Assembly (NCBI GenBank): GCA_963169105.1
Contig: OY720637.1
Location: 34,653,925 to 34,717,924, forward strand
DNA from: Ceriagrion tenellum
Taxonomy: Eukaryota > Arthropoda > Insecta > Odonata > Coenagrionidae
DNA length: 64,000 bases
Reading direction: 5' to 3'
The position numbers and the translations under genes are program-made. Shown here piece by piece: positions 33,963 through 44,739 of the stretch (position 1 is the first letter of the stretch; each line of letters begins with the position of its first letter). The notes below the pieces were generated by a model that saw nothing but the letters and a program-made list of their open reading frames with translations, was not told the DNA's origin and did not search any database.

Positions 33963-34121
33963 AATAAAAATTCAAAACTACCACCAAATCATGAAGACAG
34001 AGATTCCACATTCAACGCACCAAACCTCACTCTTCTAGCTCAAAAATTGACAGAGAAAGAAACAAAACGGGTACAGAATGACTGACACGCTACAAAATTA
34101 ATATATACTAGATGACCAGAG

Positions 34122-34240
34122 CGAATATTTCGGACAGTATGCAGCTTCTTCCTTCTTTCTTCCTGTTCTTCTACCTCTCGAATATTTCGCACAGTATGCA
34201 GTTTCTTCCTGTTTCTTCCTTCTTTCCTCCTGTCCTTTTA
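34122..34240 (+). repeat. Tandem duplication, 57-bp unit
   Basis: CGAATATTTCGGACAGTATG at 34122 and CGAATATTTCGCACAGTATG at 34179, each followed by a pyrimidine-rich TTCTTCC tract. Confidence 0.7.
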
Positions 34241-34649
34241 CCTGTTTCTTCCCATGGACAATTATATGCTATTTTTGTTTGAGTTAGAGATACATAGCGT
34301 AAACGTAAACAGTAAATGGTCACACTGATTGCATGTAGAATGTAAACAAACTAACTAAACGATGTGTTAATAGATGGAGCCTCCTACAGTCTTTTAAGCA
34401 CGTAACCATTGCCAACATATTAGTTGAATATATTGTCAGCAGATGGAGTTGTATCATTTTTTAGCAAAAACTTTAATTTTAAACAATTTGTCTCCTTTTC
34501 ATCAATATCGGGGAACATAAACTTTAAAACGATGTTTGAATCATTAATTTTGATGAATAATTATGGAAGTTATGGCTTTGCGACAAGAAAACACCTTTGA
34601 GAAATAACATATACGGATAGATTCATGGTTACACCTTTAGAGGGAACAT

Positions 34650-35260
34650 CAACGGCGGAGTAATAATGGTGGGGTTGAAGCCGAAGAGACGGGATCGACG
34701 AAAGAACATGCGACGCGATGGAAAAAGTCGACGAGTGAAGAGGGGTTCGCGAAAAACGAGGAAGCAAAAGAGACGAGGGAGTCGGCGTTGGGTGGGTTTG
34801 GGGAGAGAGCCATCCATCTACGAACCCCAGAACCCAGCCCTTAAAGGAGCACTCAGTCAGCCTCCCCTTTACAATGCACCGGCGAGGGTTAAGATGGGAC
34901 ACTCGCTACGAGGGTGAACGAAAAGTGAAGAGCTGGGGAGGACAGGGGGTGGTACGTCGGGAGATGCTCTCGTGAGGGAGAAGAAGAACACAAGAGGGTG
35001 GAGGGGTTTTTCACCGAGGGCCCTTGCCCTTTCCACCCCAGCTGGGCTCGGAGGGGTTAGAGGGGTCGGGGGGAGGGAGAGAGGGGATCAAGGAAAAGGA
35101 GAGAGAGACTGGGAGACGAGCGGTCGAGAATGAACGCCGAGGAATCATGTGCCTCGCATTTTTACGAAGACCCACATACAATTTTTTTCCCCGCGTCCCG
35201 ATGATGGATCCGCGATATCTTGAGATGATTGGCCAGAAGCCAGGCGATGAGCCGTCGAAG
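34650..35260. other. CpG-dense, purine-rich tract
   Basis: The plus strand is strongly purine-rich from about 34670 to 35110 with many CGs. Overlapping frames on both strands (83, 90, 110 and 137 codons) give Arg/Lys- or Pro/Ser-rich translations with no known domain. No gene is called. Confidence 0.4.
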
Positions 35261-35271
35261 ACGCTTACTGC

Positions 35272-36150
35272 CAAGCCAACCAAAGACCCTCCCAGTCCCT
35301 TCTACCCTCCACCTTCTCACCCCCTTTTAACGTACTTATACCGGGGTAAAGGTAACCTCAGCGAATTTTTCCTCTATCCATTAAAGAAACCACACAAAAA
35401 ATTTACAGCAAATTTAAGCACTCATGTGAAGCACTAAAAAAAATATTACAAAGTTGATGACGCTAAGACTTAACTTATAAGGCCTCTTTATACGATTCAT
35501 TTTATTTTACAAAGGAATATATCCTAGAATGTACATGGAAACCAATGGAATTAGAGCTGGTTCTATTTCCCCGTACAGCCAGGCCAAACTGCAAAAAAAC
35601 TGCCAAATAAACTGCAAGGCCGTACTGCCAAACCAACCCAAGACCCTCCCAGTCCCTTCTACCCTCCACCATCTCACCCCCTTTTAACGTACTTTTGCCA
35701 GAGTAGAGATAACCTGAGCGAATTTTTCCTCTATCCATAAAAGAAACTACACGAAAAATTTGCAGCAAGTTTAAGCACTCACCCGACGCACTAAGAAAAA
35801 AATTGCAGCGTTGACGAAGCAAAGACTTCACTTATAAGGCCGCTTTACACGATACATTTTACTGTACGAACGAAATCAAAGAAGCAAATGGAATTATAGC
35901 AGGTTCTATTTCCCCGTACAGTCAGGCGAAACTGCCAGGTCCTACAAGCACACCAACCGAAGTACCTCCCCGTTCTGCCATCCTCCATCTCACCCCCTTT
36001 TAACGTACTTTGGCCGGAATAAGGGTAACCCGAAAGAATTTTTCCTTTATCCATTAAAGAAACCACACACAATAATTGCAGCAAATTTAAGCACTAATAT
36101 GACGCACTAAAAAAATTGCAGTGTTGATGAAGCAAATACTAAACTTATAA
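35272..36150 (+). repeat. Tandem triplication containing MITE-P left halves
   Basis: Three head-to-tail units start near 35272, 35630 and 35951. Each carries a CCCTCCCAGTCCCTTCTACC-like block (third unit divergent), TTTTAACGTACTT, GAATTTTTCCTCTATCCAT and AGCAAATTTAAGCACT. Each unit then runs into ACTTATAAGGCC and the left half of the family-P MITE. Units 1 and 2 hold only that half (35482-35575, 35843-35930). Unit 3 runs into the full MITE at 36151. Unit lengths are about 358 and 320 bp. Confidence 0.8.
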
Positions 36151-36625
36151 GGCCGCTTAACACAATACATTTTATTGTACAAACATGTATATCATAGAAT
36201 GTACAAGAAATGAATTGAATCAGAGCAGAATTCACAGTGGAAGAATCTTTCGTCTAGATTGGGAATCGAACCCAGATCCTTCGATTTCACTCCTAAGAGC
36301 CCCCATGAGATTCACAACGGAAGATGTCGCCAGGGTAGCTTAACTGGTTTGAGCGCTCGACCCAAAATCGAGGGATCTGGGTTCAATTCCCAATCCAGAC
36401 GAATGATTTTTTTTTTAATTTCACACAATTGTGTGATCACTAGCGGGTGATTCCGTTTAAGTAACTGCGCGGCTAGTTACGTAGTTCTTTGAATTAGAGC
36501 AGGTTCTATTTCACCGTACAGTCATTCAGACAATCATTTATTAGGCTGCTTAAACCAGTACAATTTCCCTCATGACAGAGTACTTGCATTCGTTTGTGCA
36601 ATAAAGAGTAACCGGTAATGCAGCC
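36151..36625 (+). mobile_element. TTAA MITE, family P, with nested SINE
   Basis: The left end GGCCGCTTAACACAATACAT and right end ACCGGTAATGCAGCC match the 30540 copy. The flanks ATAA and TTTA are decayed TTAA. The interior is interrupted at 36229-36490 by a SINE dimer; removing it gives about 200 bp, the normal family length. Confidence 0.8.
36229..36490 (+). mobile_element. Head-to-head SINE dimer, family 1, about 12-bp TSD
   Basis: The left partial copy is inverted (TTGGGAATCGAACCCAGATC near 36259) and faces a full plus-strand copy (TAGCTTAACTGG A box, GGGTTCAATTCC B box, then ACACAATTGTGTGATCAC and CTAGTTACGTAGTTCTTT). GAATCAGAGCAG (36217-36228) and GAATTAGAGCAG (36491-36502) are the target duplication with one change. 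The structure parallels the family-2 dimer at 5871-6131. Confidence 0.85.
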
Positions 36626-38924
36626 TTTATGAAACAAGTGGGTAATTAACACAGTTAACATACTTGAGGCTATAACGCGACTTCTGGCAGATAAGTTTTT
36701 CGGCATCTCTTACGCGTCGTGGAACGTCCACGAAAATGGGTCAACGCGGAAATGAATCCCCAAAAGTCTTCTCTGCCATCTCAACGATTCCCCGGAAGCC
36801 TTTGCAGCCATACTGACTAACTTCCTTCCCGAAATATGCTTACAATGAGTTTGATCACGGAGTACCGCCTCAATTGTGTAACTTCGTAGCTGTCAACCTC
36901 GTCATCATGGATAGTTCTAATGTAGGAATGAATCCTATAAAGAAAATCAACAATATAAATGATCACAGGTCAATTCTACCCATAACTCATTCCTTACCTT
37001 TATGCAACCACTACTCCGTTCTTTTAACGACAGCATACTTATATCCTGTCTTCATCCCATTTACAACACTCATACTTTTTCCCCTCCGACTGATTCACAA
37101 CTACCCGCATAAATATGACACGCCGGAAAACTCTGCATGATAGCATTTAAAAATTTTCTTCTGCGTCAAAATTTGTTCATCACATGATCACCCAGTCAAG
37201 CATCTTATTAGGATGTAATACCACGCAGTGATGTGATACTTGAATTAACGAGTCGCACAAATATTTTGATCCGCGGAAAATACATATCGTTACATACGTA
37301 CACGTTGTCACTTAATTGCACTCGAAGCATTGACAAAGAATGAAGTTATATGGATTACCATAAAAAGATAATTAAACTAATGGCACCATGTGTGAATACA
37401 GCCGTGAAGACGCAACGTTTAACGGTCACAATAAAATGGAACTAAAAATTGGATATTGACTCAATTATGCAACTTAAAAAAAAAATAAAAATAAACAAGG
37501 AGTTACTGAGTCATTAATGGAGGAATCGCAGCCTATGTTTTGTTTACGTCCCGTATCCGTCCTTGCGGAAGAAAACAACCTTTGCCGATAAGCAGAAAAT
37601 GTCAACGCCGACGATATCTTCCAAATACGTACTGGCGCGGCAATATTTGGCCAGGCACGCTTTAAGCAAACATTCCCCTCACCCGGAGCATTTGTTCCCC
37701 GATTGAGAGGAGCGTACAAGACCGCGGGGAGCAGTCGCGAGCTCTGGGATTCCAGCCGATGAACTACAGGCAGGGAAGCGAGCGAAAAAAAGAGCAACTC
37801 ATATCCCTTTTGCCAGCTGCATGACCCACATCCAATCAAGCCGCATGAATGGATTTAAAGCGCCCAGGTGGAAGCGATTATTACACAGCCTCGTGATCGA
37901 GTGCAATTGTCAATCACCCACTTAATTACGAACAGCAAAAGATCCACGTACCATATGCGCTTCAGAATTGAAGCCAGTGATTAATCTGGAACATCCACCA
38001 CGAATAGGCTCTCTCGTTGGTCTTCCCGTAATCAATGGATACAAGTGCAATTGAAACGTCAACGAATCTATACGAAAAAACCTGCTCCGCGAAAGAATTA
38101 GTCCCACCACAGCGAACGACGGAATTTGTGGAACTAGGAATTTCTATTTTATCGGCCCACGGTTTCGACTCTTCAGCTAATCTAAAAGTCGTTTAAAAAA
38201 TAATCCCGAATCCTAATTGAGTAATTCTTTACTTTGCCAACAAAACAATTCCATAAATTTACATCATAGTGCAGTAAAACATTTCCATTCATCAAGTTCA
38301 AATATACAGTAGGGAACCGAGGCCGACATACCACCAACCAGAACACGGTATTCGGAATCTTGACAGGTAAAAAATCAAATTGACGCATTCCAAACCACTT
38401 AGACCCTACATTTATAAAACCTAAGTGTCACTTTCTTCTGCAAAAGAAAATTTCTGTGGAAAATCAGGCTCTGAACTCCATATTGCAAGAGTAAATATGT
38501 TTCCGTGAAGTCCAAGTTAGCAAGTCACCTTGCATTATTTCCCAGCTAAACCATACAGTTACATAACTGAAAAATATCAAATTCACAGTTTGCTAAATAA
38601 ATTAATAAATGAGATATCTGGAGATGATTAGTCCAGGAAAAATTTTTTCATTAGAGCAACAAATAAAGAGTCTTATTGTTCAATACTTTAGACGAAGGAG
38701 CTTTGCGCATATTTGGAATCATACTATACTGAACCAAAGGATGCTGGGATGCAATCACCGAAGAGGCCATTGACATTCGCCTCGATTCCCATAACTTCAA
38801 CAGATATTCATGAATTTCTCTTCAGAAAGACATAGACCCCAAACCTAATAAATGGCGGGAAAGAGACCGCTAATCAACGACAACCAAAAATGAAGAAGAG
38901 AGAAATAGGCCGGGCATCCAGCAT
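36626..38924. other. Long unannotated stretch
   Basis: About 2.3 kb of unique-looking DNA. A 121-codon minus-strand frame at 37474-37839 lies in a GC-richer part (37520-37800) and has no known similarity. No elements were recognised. Confidence 0.4.
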
Positions 38925-39037
38925 CCACAGCTCTGAAGATGAAAGGAAATTCTCCAGTCGAAACGTCAGCTACGATGAAGACATTTACCCTGTGGGAGGC
39001 CCGGGAAGAAATTACCTGAATATTTCGCCGGGAAATG
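38925..39037 (+). mobile_element. Single-arm relative of the Penelope-like family (P5)
   Basis: CTGAAGA at 38933-38939 and GAAAC at 38960-38964 frame a hammerhead-like core. GTCAGC, AGGCCCGGGAAGAAATTACC and the end TATTTCGCCGGGAAATG follow. Order and end sequence match P4. No second arm or duplication was seen. Confidence 0.5.
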
Positions 39038-39457
39038 TGCCAGTAATATTTCATCAAAAACCTTCGGGCGAGTCATGCAACGAAAAAGATAAAAGTCTGA
39101 AATGAGTTTCCCAATAAAAGAAATATCTCCCCACATCTCGAAACCGGCGCAAAAACGCTCTCCATTGCCCTCTTATGATTCCAGAGTTATACTAAAACAT
39201 GAAAAATGAAAACAGATTGCATCCGACACCCGTGCTGAGCGAAATACCCTTAAAAATGTATTCAAAATACTAAAAAAAAGTACAAGATGAACGAAATACT
39301 TCGTAGGACACGTTTGAAATACAAAATACAAATAACGTACTGAAAATACTAAAATGGATTCCAATCACAGAAATCCGTAAGAATGCAGGATAACTAAGAG
39401 AAAAAAATGACGCCAATACACTAATTCAGTTCTAAAAATTCATTTATTATACAAAAA

Positions 39458-39550
39458 TTGAGTTTGCGGAGTCTTTTCTATCTGAACAAAATACTAAATA
39501 AGTCATAAGTAAATTTAATTCGCATGCTTCAATATAAGACCGGAATTATT
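39458..39550 (+). repeat. Short dispersed repeat T, copy 2
   Basis: It matches 11476-11555 (TACTAAATAAGTCATAAGTA). Family unknown. Confidence 0.5.
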
Positions 39551-39923
39551 CACCTAATGAATAATGATACGAGAACTTGGCGATGGATCTCTTCTCAAAC
39601 CAATCTTGAAAACCAGACCGGTGAAAAAGAAGAACAAAGTTGAGTGTTTGAGAAAAAGTATGCCACAAAGTAAAAAAGTAACCTAGAATATTTCGACTGA
39701 TTCCAAAAAATTAGGACTATAAAATGTTTGTTACTCAAAACTCTTATGAGGAACCATGTAACTGAAATTGTCTTACTTATATTCTCACGTGAGTATCCCC
39801 AACTTCTACATAGGACCACCCTGAAGTTCATTTTTAGTCATCTCGCGAAGAGATCACTAGAGCACTCCCTCCTAACATCTCTCGGGTAGCGTCATTTACA
39901 CGCTTTTATTAATATCAGCATCG

Positions 39924-40031
39924 AGGATACTATAAAGTGAACTTAAGACCACGAGTGTTGGATTAATACACAAGACGTAGTTATTCTCAATTTTATGTAC
40001 TTGATGACTAGCACCATTTCCAAAAACAATC
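39924..40031 (+). repeat. Direct repeat V, copy 1
   Basis: It matches 40610-40718. AACTTAAGACCACGAGTGTT here corresponds to AACTTAAGACCAAGAGTGTT there. Both continue with ACACAAGACG and GACTAGCAC.ATTTCCAAAA. Confidence 0.75.
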
Positions 40032-40609
40032 CAGTCATGATTTCCCAGCTACCTCCAAGAACGATCAAGGAAAGTGGTCGCATGAACATCTGCCTGAACT
40101 TCAAGCTAGTAAAACAATTTTCCGAGCGATTTCGAAGGTAAATCAGGCTTTCTATATCTCCTCAGTTCAAAAACAATTTTTTGCTACGTTCAATTCCAAT
40201 AGAACGTACTTAAGTCACTCGAACTATCACAAACATGAATAGGACCAGGGGTTGACGATCCTCAGTTCAATGACTCTCCCAGTACACAGCATTTACTTAG
40301 TTTTTAATTTATAACCAACTAATCGCAAAATTGTTAAATCCTCCGCTAGCCCCATCCCTCGGGTTTTTCCCTAGTCCCAAAGTTAATTCCTTATTTATTC
40401 CTTAATTCCTAATTCTCGCAACTTTTATCATGACCCCCTTTGAGGGCAACACTGAATAGGACAATGTAATAAATAAATTGAAATCTTTTACGAATGAAAA
40501 ATAGTTTTAAATATGGACAGAAGGTATGAATGAGGAAACCATGCGACAAAATACACACAAAGCACAATCGACCCACAAATCATTAGGACTTAACGCTTCG
40601 CGAATTTCA

Positions 40610-40718
40610 GGATACTATGAAGTAAACTTAAGACCAAGAGTGTTGGATTTATACACAAGACGCAATTGTTCTCAATTATATGTACTTTATGACTAGCACG
40701 ATTTCCAAAAACAAAACA
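40610..40718 (+). repeat. Direct repeat V, copy 2
   Basis: Second copy of 39924-40031, about 690 bp downstream in the same orientation with few differences. It suggests a local duplication or the two ends of an LTR-like structure; no internal coding supports the latter. Confidence 0.75.
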
Positions 40719-41059
40719 ATTTCAAGGAACAACTGAGATAAATGTTTTAAGTGAAGGTAGCCACAATAGAGAAAATTTAGGCGAGATAGGACCATCGCGC
40801 ACGTCCTTCGTTTAAGGCCGCATTACACGGTATTATTTTTAACGTAGAAACGAATGCATGAACTCTATCAGGGAGAAAATTGGACCGTGTGAAGCGGCAA
40901 ATTGTACGAACAAGTGTGCCATTGTCTGAATGGCTGAACGGAAAAAGGAACCTACTCTATTACTCATAGATAACAATAAGATTCTTGAATATTTGGTCAT
41001 AAATTTATTTAACCGCAGCCAGCGTTTCGCCGAATATTTTGGCACCCTCATGGCTTTGC

Positions 41060-41235
41060 AACATAAACCCGGCGGCGGCGGGATAAAGTCTTCGCTTGCC
41101 AGTCCGAGGGTTGCGGGTTCGAGTCCCGCCTGGGTGGTTTTTCACCACTCAGGACATGGGTGTTATTTATTGTCAATCGTCGGATGTAAAAGGCCTCTGT
41201 TGAGCTGTTTTCGGCATTGTGAGAATAAATAAAAA
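41060..41235 (+). mobile_element. tRNA-derived SINE, family 3, nested in P3 left arm
   Basis: The head carries the B box GGGTTCGAGTCCC. CCTGGGTGGTTTTTCACCAC, CAGGACATGGGTGTTA and a TAAATAAAAAAAC tail follow. It interrupts sequence that is continuous in the right arm of P3, so it inserted later. TSD is unclear. The 100-codon frame across it is not a gene. Confidence 0.75.
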
Positions 41236-42225
41236 AACAAGGAGACATACAGCCTGGTAATTATACAAATATTATTACAAAATTGAGGAATCGTAAATTT
41301 ACCTATCATTCAGATTAATATTGCACAGTAACAAAGTAAATAACAACTCCAAACAATCAACAATTAAATAAACATAAACCCAAGAACACTGAGTAAGGAC
41401 GGAGAACTCCCATCTTGACTCTGTTGCCAATGGAAGCGAAAGAATTGAAGTTCCACTTTTGGCCACAGGCTGCGCTGTTTAAGTTATCAAGCCTTATAGC
41501 AGACGTCTCTGGGCTAACTATCGCGTTCTTACGTCTCCTTTTTCTCCGCCAGTACGATGATTTATACTGAAAGTAATACTTTAAGGCATTGGATAGTAGA
41601 TTCATGGACCTAAGGTACCGAGCCATCGACGAGAAAACTCTCCAGAGCGTCGCGAAATAAATCAATGACACCGAAGGCGTACAGAATTAGGTGATGTGAT
41701 GGGTGGATTCGTATTCCGAATTCCACCCTACAATTCCTAATTTACGATGTAAGAAAAGGGAAAAGAGTACATTGAAATAATATTTAATGCAATTAATTCG
41801 AATGCTAGTTCATTTCAGGTTATTCGATGACAATTCACGTAAATTGAATACTCCGCTAGCAAAATCAGCTGATGTCATTGATGCCATGACAATAACAATG
41901 ATTCGAAAGCATTTCCCCTTTATAATTCGTAGGGCGTAGAAAAGTAAAATGGACATTGAAAGAACAAGAATACGCGAGCGGGCGGGCGGGGAAGCGAGCA
42001 AAGTATTCTAATGTGTGTTAAAAAGAAACAAGTATCAGTGACTTACTTGCTTTACTATAATCCTTGGAAAATTAATCTATGTCTAACACAATTGGTTGCC
42101 CGTTATAAACAAACGGTCAAGTATAAAATAGCCTGTAGCAGATGAAGGTCAACTGCTGAAATGAAAATGAGAAACTTAGGCTCAGAAAAGTTACGGAAAC
42201 AAATGAAGGAATGATGGAAAATGTA

Positions 42226-42535
42226 GGAATAGCATACGCTGGGAATGTCAAAACAAAAGGATCACACTGTAATGTGCGCACTGTTGGAGGCACTGGGAAA
42301 TATATATGTACACTGAACTCTCTCTCGCCAGCAAATGATGGAATAGCATACACTGGGAATGTCAAAATAAAGGGATCACACTGTCATGTACGCACTGTTG
42401 GAGGCACTAGGAAATACATACGTACACTGAACGCTGTCTCTCTCGCCAGCAAATGAAGGAATAGCATACTAAACAAAGGAATCACACTGTCACTTACGCA
42501 AAAGGAAATATATACACTGAACGCCGTCTCTCGCG
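42226..42535 (+). repeat. Tandem repeat, about 116-bp unit, nearly three copies
   Basis: Units start at 42226, 42340 and 42459 with GGAATAGCATAC. They contain GGATCACACTGT and GCACTGTTGGAGGCACT. The third is partly deleted. The first period is 114 bp, a multiple of three, so frames on both strands stay open. The plus-strand frame 42211-42456 is two 38-residue repeats (GIAYAGNVKTKGSHCNVRTV type). Open frames on both strands argue for a minisatellite rather than a protein. Confidence 0.8.
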
Positions 42536-43812
42536 TAATGGCTACCTTGCGGTAAGGGCAACGCTCGTCACCCACGTGTACTTACATTAACCTTAAACAA
42601 GCTTTTGTTCTTTTCGCCGAGAATCTTGTTCCTCATTTAGGTATTCAGGTACTCAGAAAAGCATCTGACACAAAAAAAACTTCGCAAACCAATTTTGAAC
42701 CAAATTCGTCTCGTTTAACTGCACATTCACACTCCAAACTGCCTTCACAACAATACAAATCTCGTCGTAAACAACAGTAAACAAGGCTCAAAAATCGCAT
42801 CAGTGCCACCTATCGTCAAGTTCTGGAACGCTATTAACCTGCGACAGAAATTTTACCAAAGGACGATCGAAAGCGCATCAAGAGTCGCGTCCTTATCAGT
42901 GTTCTTGCATAAACCATTGACAATTAATTTATTGGTTGATTGTTTGGAGTTGTAATTTACTTAGTTACAGCTCAATATTAAGCTCAATGGTTGGTAAATT
43001 TTCGATTCCACAACTTTTGTACTAATATTTGTATGATTACCAAGCTGTATAGCTCTTTTTTTGCTACAAAGCCCAAAGACGACGCAAAAAATTTGGCGAA
43101 ACGTTGGCTGTGAGTTTAACATATTAATGACCAAATATTCAAGAATCTTATTGTTATCTATATTTTACTGGCCGAGAAAGTTATAATTGACTACTCTATT
43201 ACATTCATTTTCTTGTACATTGAAAGATACATTCGTTTGGACCATCACATGTACCTAGTAAAACTGTCTGTAGAAAAATGTCAATTTCCCTTGCGTGCGG
43301 AGATGAGATCCGCCGACATCACCCTCAGCATTCAGTGACACCGGCGATTCTGCGTAGCGATTATCACTGAGTTTATGCTCGCGCTTCTATCCGCTGATGA
43401 TTGCTCGAGGCATGGACACAATGGAGGCAATGGAGAGCACTAAAAGGGCCCTTGTTGGAGATGTTTGCTTCAATTCGGATGAGGTGAGCTGCTCTTCACC
43501 TGGAGTCCTGCTCCAGGGACCATGTGGAGGAGGCCGTGACCGTACATTTGTACCATAAGTTTCTCTTTGATACGAATAAAATGACAAATTGGCATAGTTT
43601 ACACCTATTATTCGAAAAACTTCGGTCCAACTAAGTACCTTTCACAAAGTGGAATTAAAGCCTCAGGTATATAAAATCTCAGAAACACTTGAAGAGTATT
43701 TGAAAATCATGAAAATACCTCCGATTTGTACTTAATTGCAAAATGCTGCGAGTTTTTCAAATATTTGCAGTATCTTGCAAGTATATGAAGTACTTCCCAG
43801 TACTTATATGCA

Positions 43813-44100
43813 CAGGGTGATTCAAAAGTCTTTTTGTTTTTAAAGATTACGGAAAATCAGAACTTTTTTTATTTTTATACATAGACACATGAAACAAAGA
43901 TGAAAATGTTACTAAATACATCAAGTTTTATTTGCTATCGCTACAAATGTCCAATAAAATCTCAACAAACGTTCAAAAAAAAACTTGATGGACTCAGTAA
44001 CATTTTCATCCTTGTTTCATGTATCTATGTTGAAAAATAAAAAATGTTCTGATTTACCGTAATCACAAAAACGTAAACACAAGACATTTTAATCACCCTG
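43813..44100. mobile_element. Palindromic MITE with CAGGGTGATT ends
   Basis: CAGGGTGATTCAAAAGTC on the left and ATTTTAATCACCCTG on the right. The interior is a long inverted repeat: GATTACGGAAAATCAGAAC pairs with GTTCTGATTTACCGTAATC, and GATGAAAATGTTACT pairs with AGTAACATTTTCATC. Arms are over 100 bp. It is followed by TA, and preceded by CA that may be a mutated TA, consistent with a mariner-type element. It is non-coding. Confidence 0.75.
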
Positions 44101-44199
44101 TATTAGGATACATGAAAGTATTACCATACTTACATGCACTTCAAATACTTCCCAGCTCTGCTCGAGACCAAGATAGTGAACAACTGTGCTGACAGGAAA

Positions 44200-44660
44200 A
44201 AAAAACTCAAGCATCACCGTCGCAGTCGGCGAAGAAGGAAACGTAGTCCATTAAATCCACTGAGAGGAGGGACACTACCGCCCCTGAACTCATTCTGAGC
44301 CAACCGTGGGTGCACAACGAGCAACCCTCGCAGGAGGGCACGTAAGCAGAAAAACGCTCGAGTGCGGCAGGTCACGATCGCGAATAGACGTGGGGAGGTC
44401 ACGAAACGAAACAAAATCCAACGGTAGGGTCAACGGAGTGAATGCCCAAATTAAAGCGTCTGCAGAGCGCAACACAGCAAAAAGGCCAGAGGATCCATTA
44501 AGCATGCAAACGATGGAGTGGGGACGACGGAATAAAAGGAGGAGAGTGAATGAGAGGCCTCTGTTCAATCAAGAGGAACGCACGTTGAAAGTGTGCAAAC
44601 ACTTCACTCCATTACGTGGCATACAGTTCCATTCAATGAAGACGGAAAGGATGTATCGAC
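44200..44660. other. CpG-dense tract
   Basis: A GC- and CpG-rich block with overlapping frames on both strands (128 codons plus, 92 and 66 minus). The translations are Arg-rich and unrecognisable. No gene is called. Confidence 0.4.
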
Positions 44661-44739
44661 TCACTCTTTTTGCGAGCGAGATAGTACCCTAGTCATAATA
44701 GAGACCATATTCGAATTATACGTTTTAATTTCACCAGTA

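Larger units (their letters stand above)
40964..43190 (-). mobile_element. Fold-back insertion P3, 2.2 kb, 12-bp TSD
   Basis: CTACTCTATTAC at 40952-40963 and 43191-43202 is the target duplication. The inverted arms are about 40964-41370 (enlarged by a nested SINE) and 42905-43163. Each carries the GAATATTTGGTCAT motif and a GCGAAACGTTGGCTG-type motif in opposite orientation. A 27-bp tail with GGCCGAGAAAG (43164-43190) matches the P2 tail. The centre (41370-42905) has no reverse transcriptase I can recognise; the 104-codon minus-strand frame 41357-41671 is unassigned. It is probably a non-autonomous composite. Confidence 0.75.
40816..43265 (-). mobile_element. TTAA MITE, family P, split by a 2.2-kb fold-back
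   Basis: The left part (40816-40963) reads as the reverse of the 30540 copy, preceded by TTAA at 40812-40815. The right part (43203-43265) resumes exactly where the left stops, with TTTTCTTGTACATTGAAAGA and TACATTCGTTTG. The far end is decayed. The insertion is P3. Confidence 0.8.

Noticed and set aside
36316..36400. Functional tRNA gene
   Set aside because: A and B boxes are present, but the cloverleaf is imperfect, the sequence is repeated with the same 3' body elsewhere, and it has a TSD. It is a SINE head.
39924..40718. LTR retrotransposon
   Set aside because: The repeats are short (about 108 bp), with no TG...CA ends, primer-binding site or gag/pol traces between them.
41095..41140. 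Functional tRNA gene
   Set aside because: The B box is good, but it is followed by a SINE body and tail and lies inside P3.
42117..42365. Minus-strand repeat protein across the tandem array
   Set aside because: It is the mirror of the plus-strand frame caused by a repeat period divisible by three.
42226..42535. CRISPR-like array
   Set aside because: Units are contiguous with no unique spacers, and the genome is eukaryotic.
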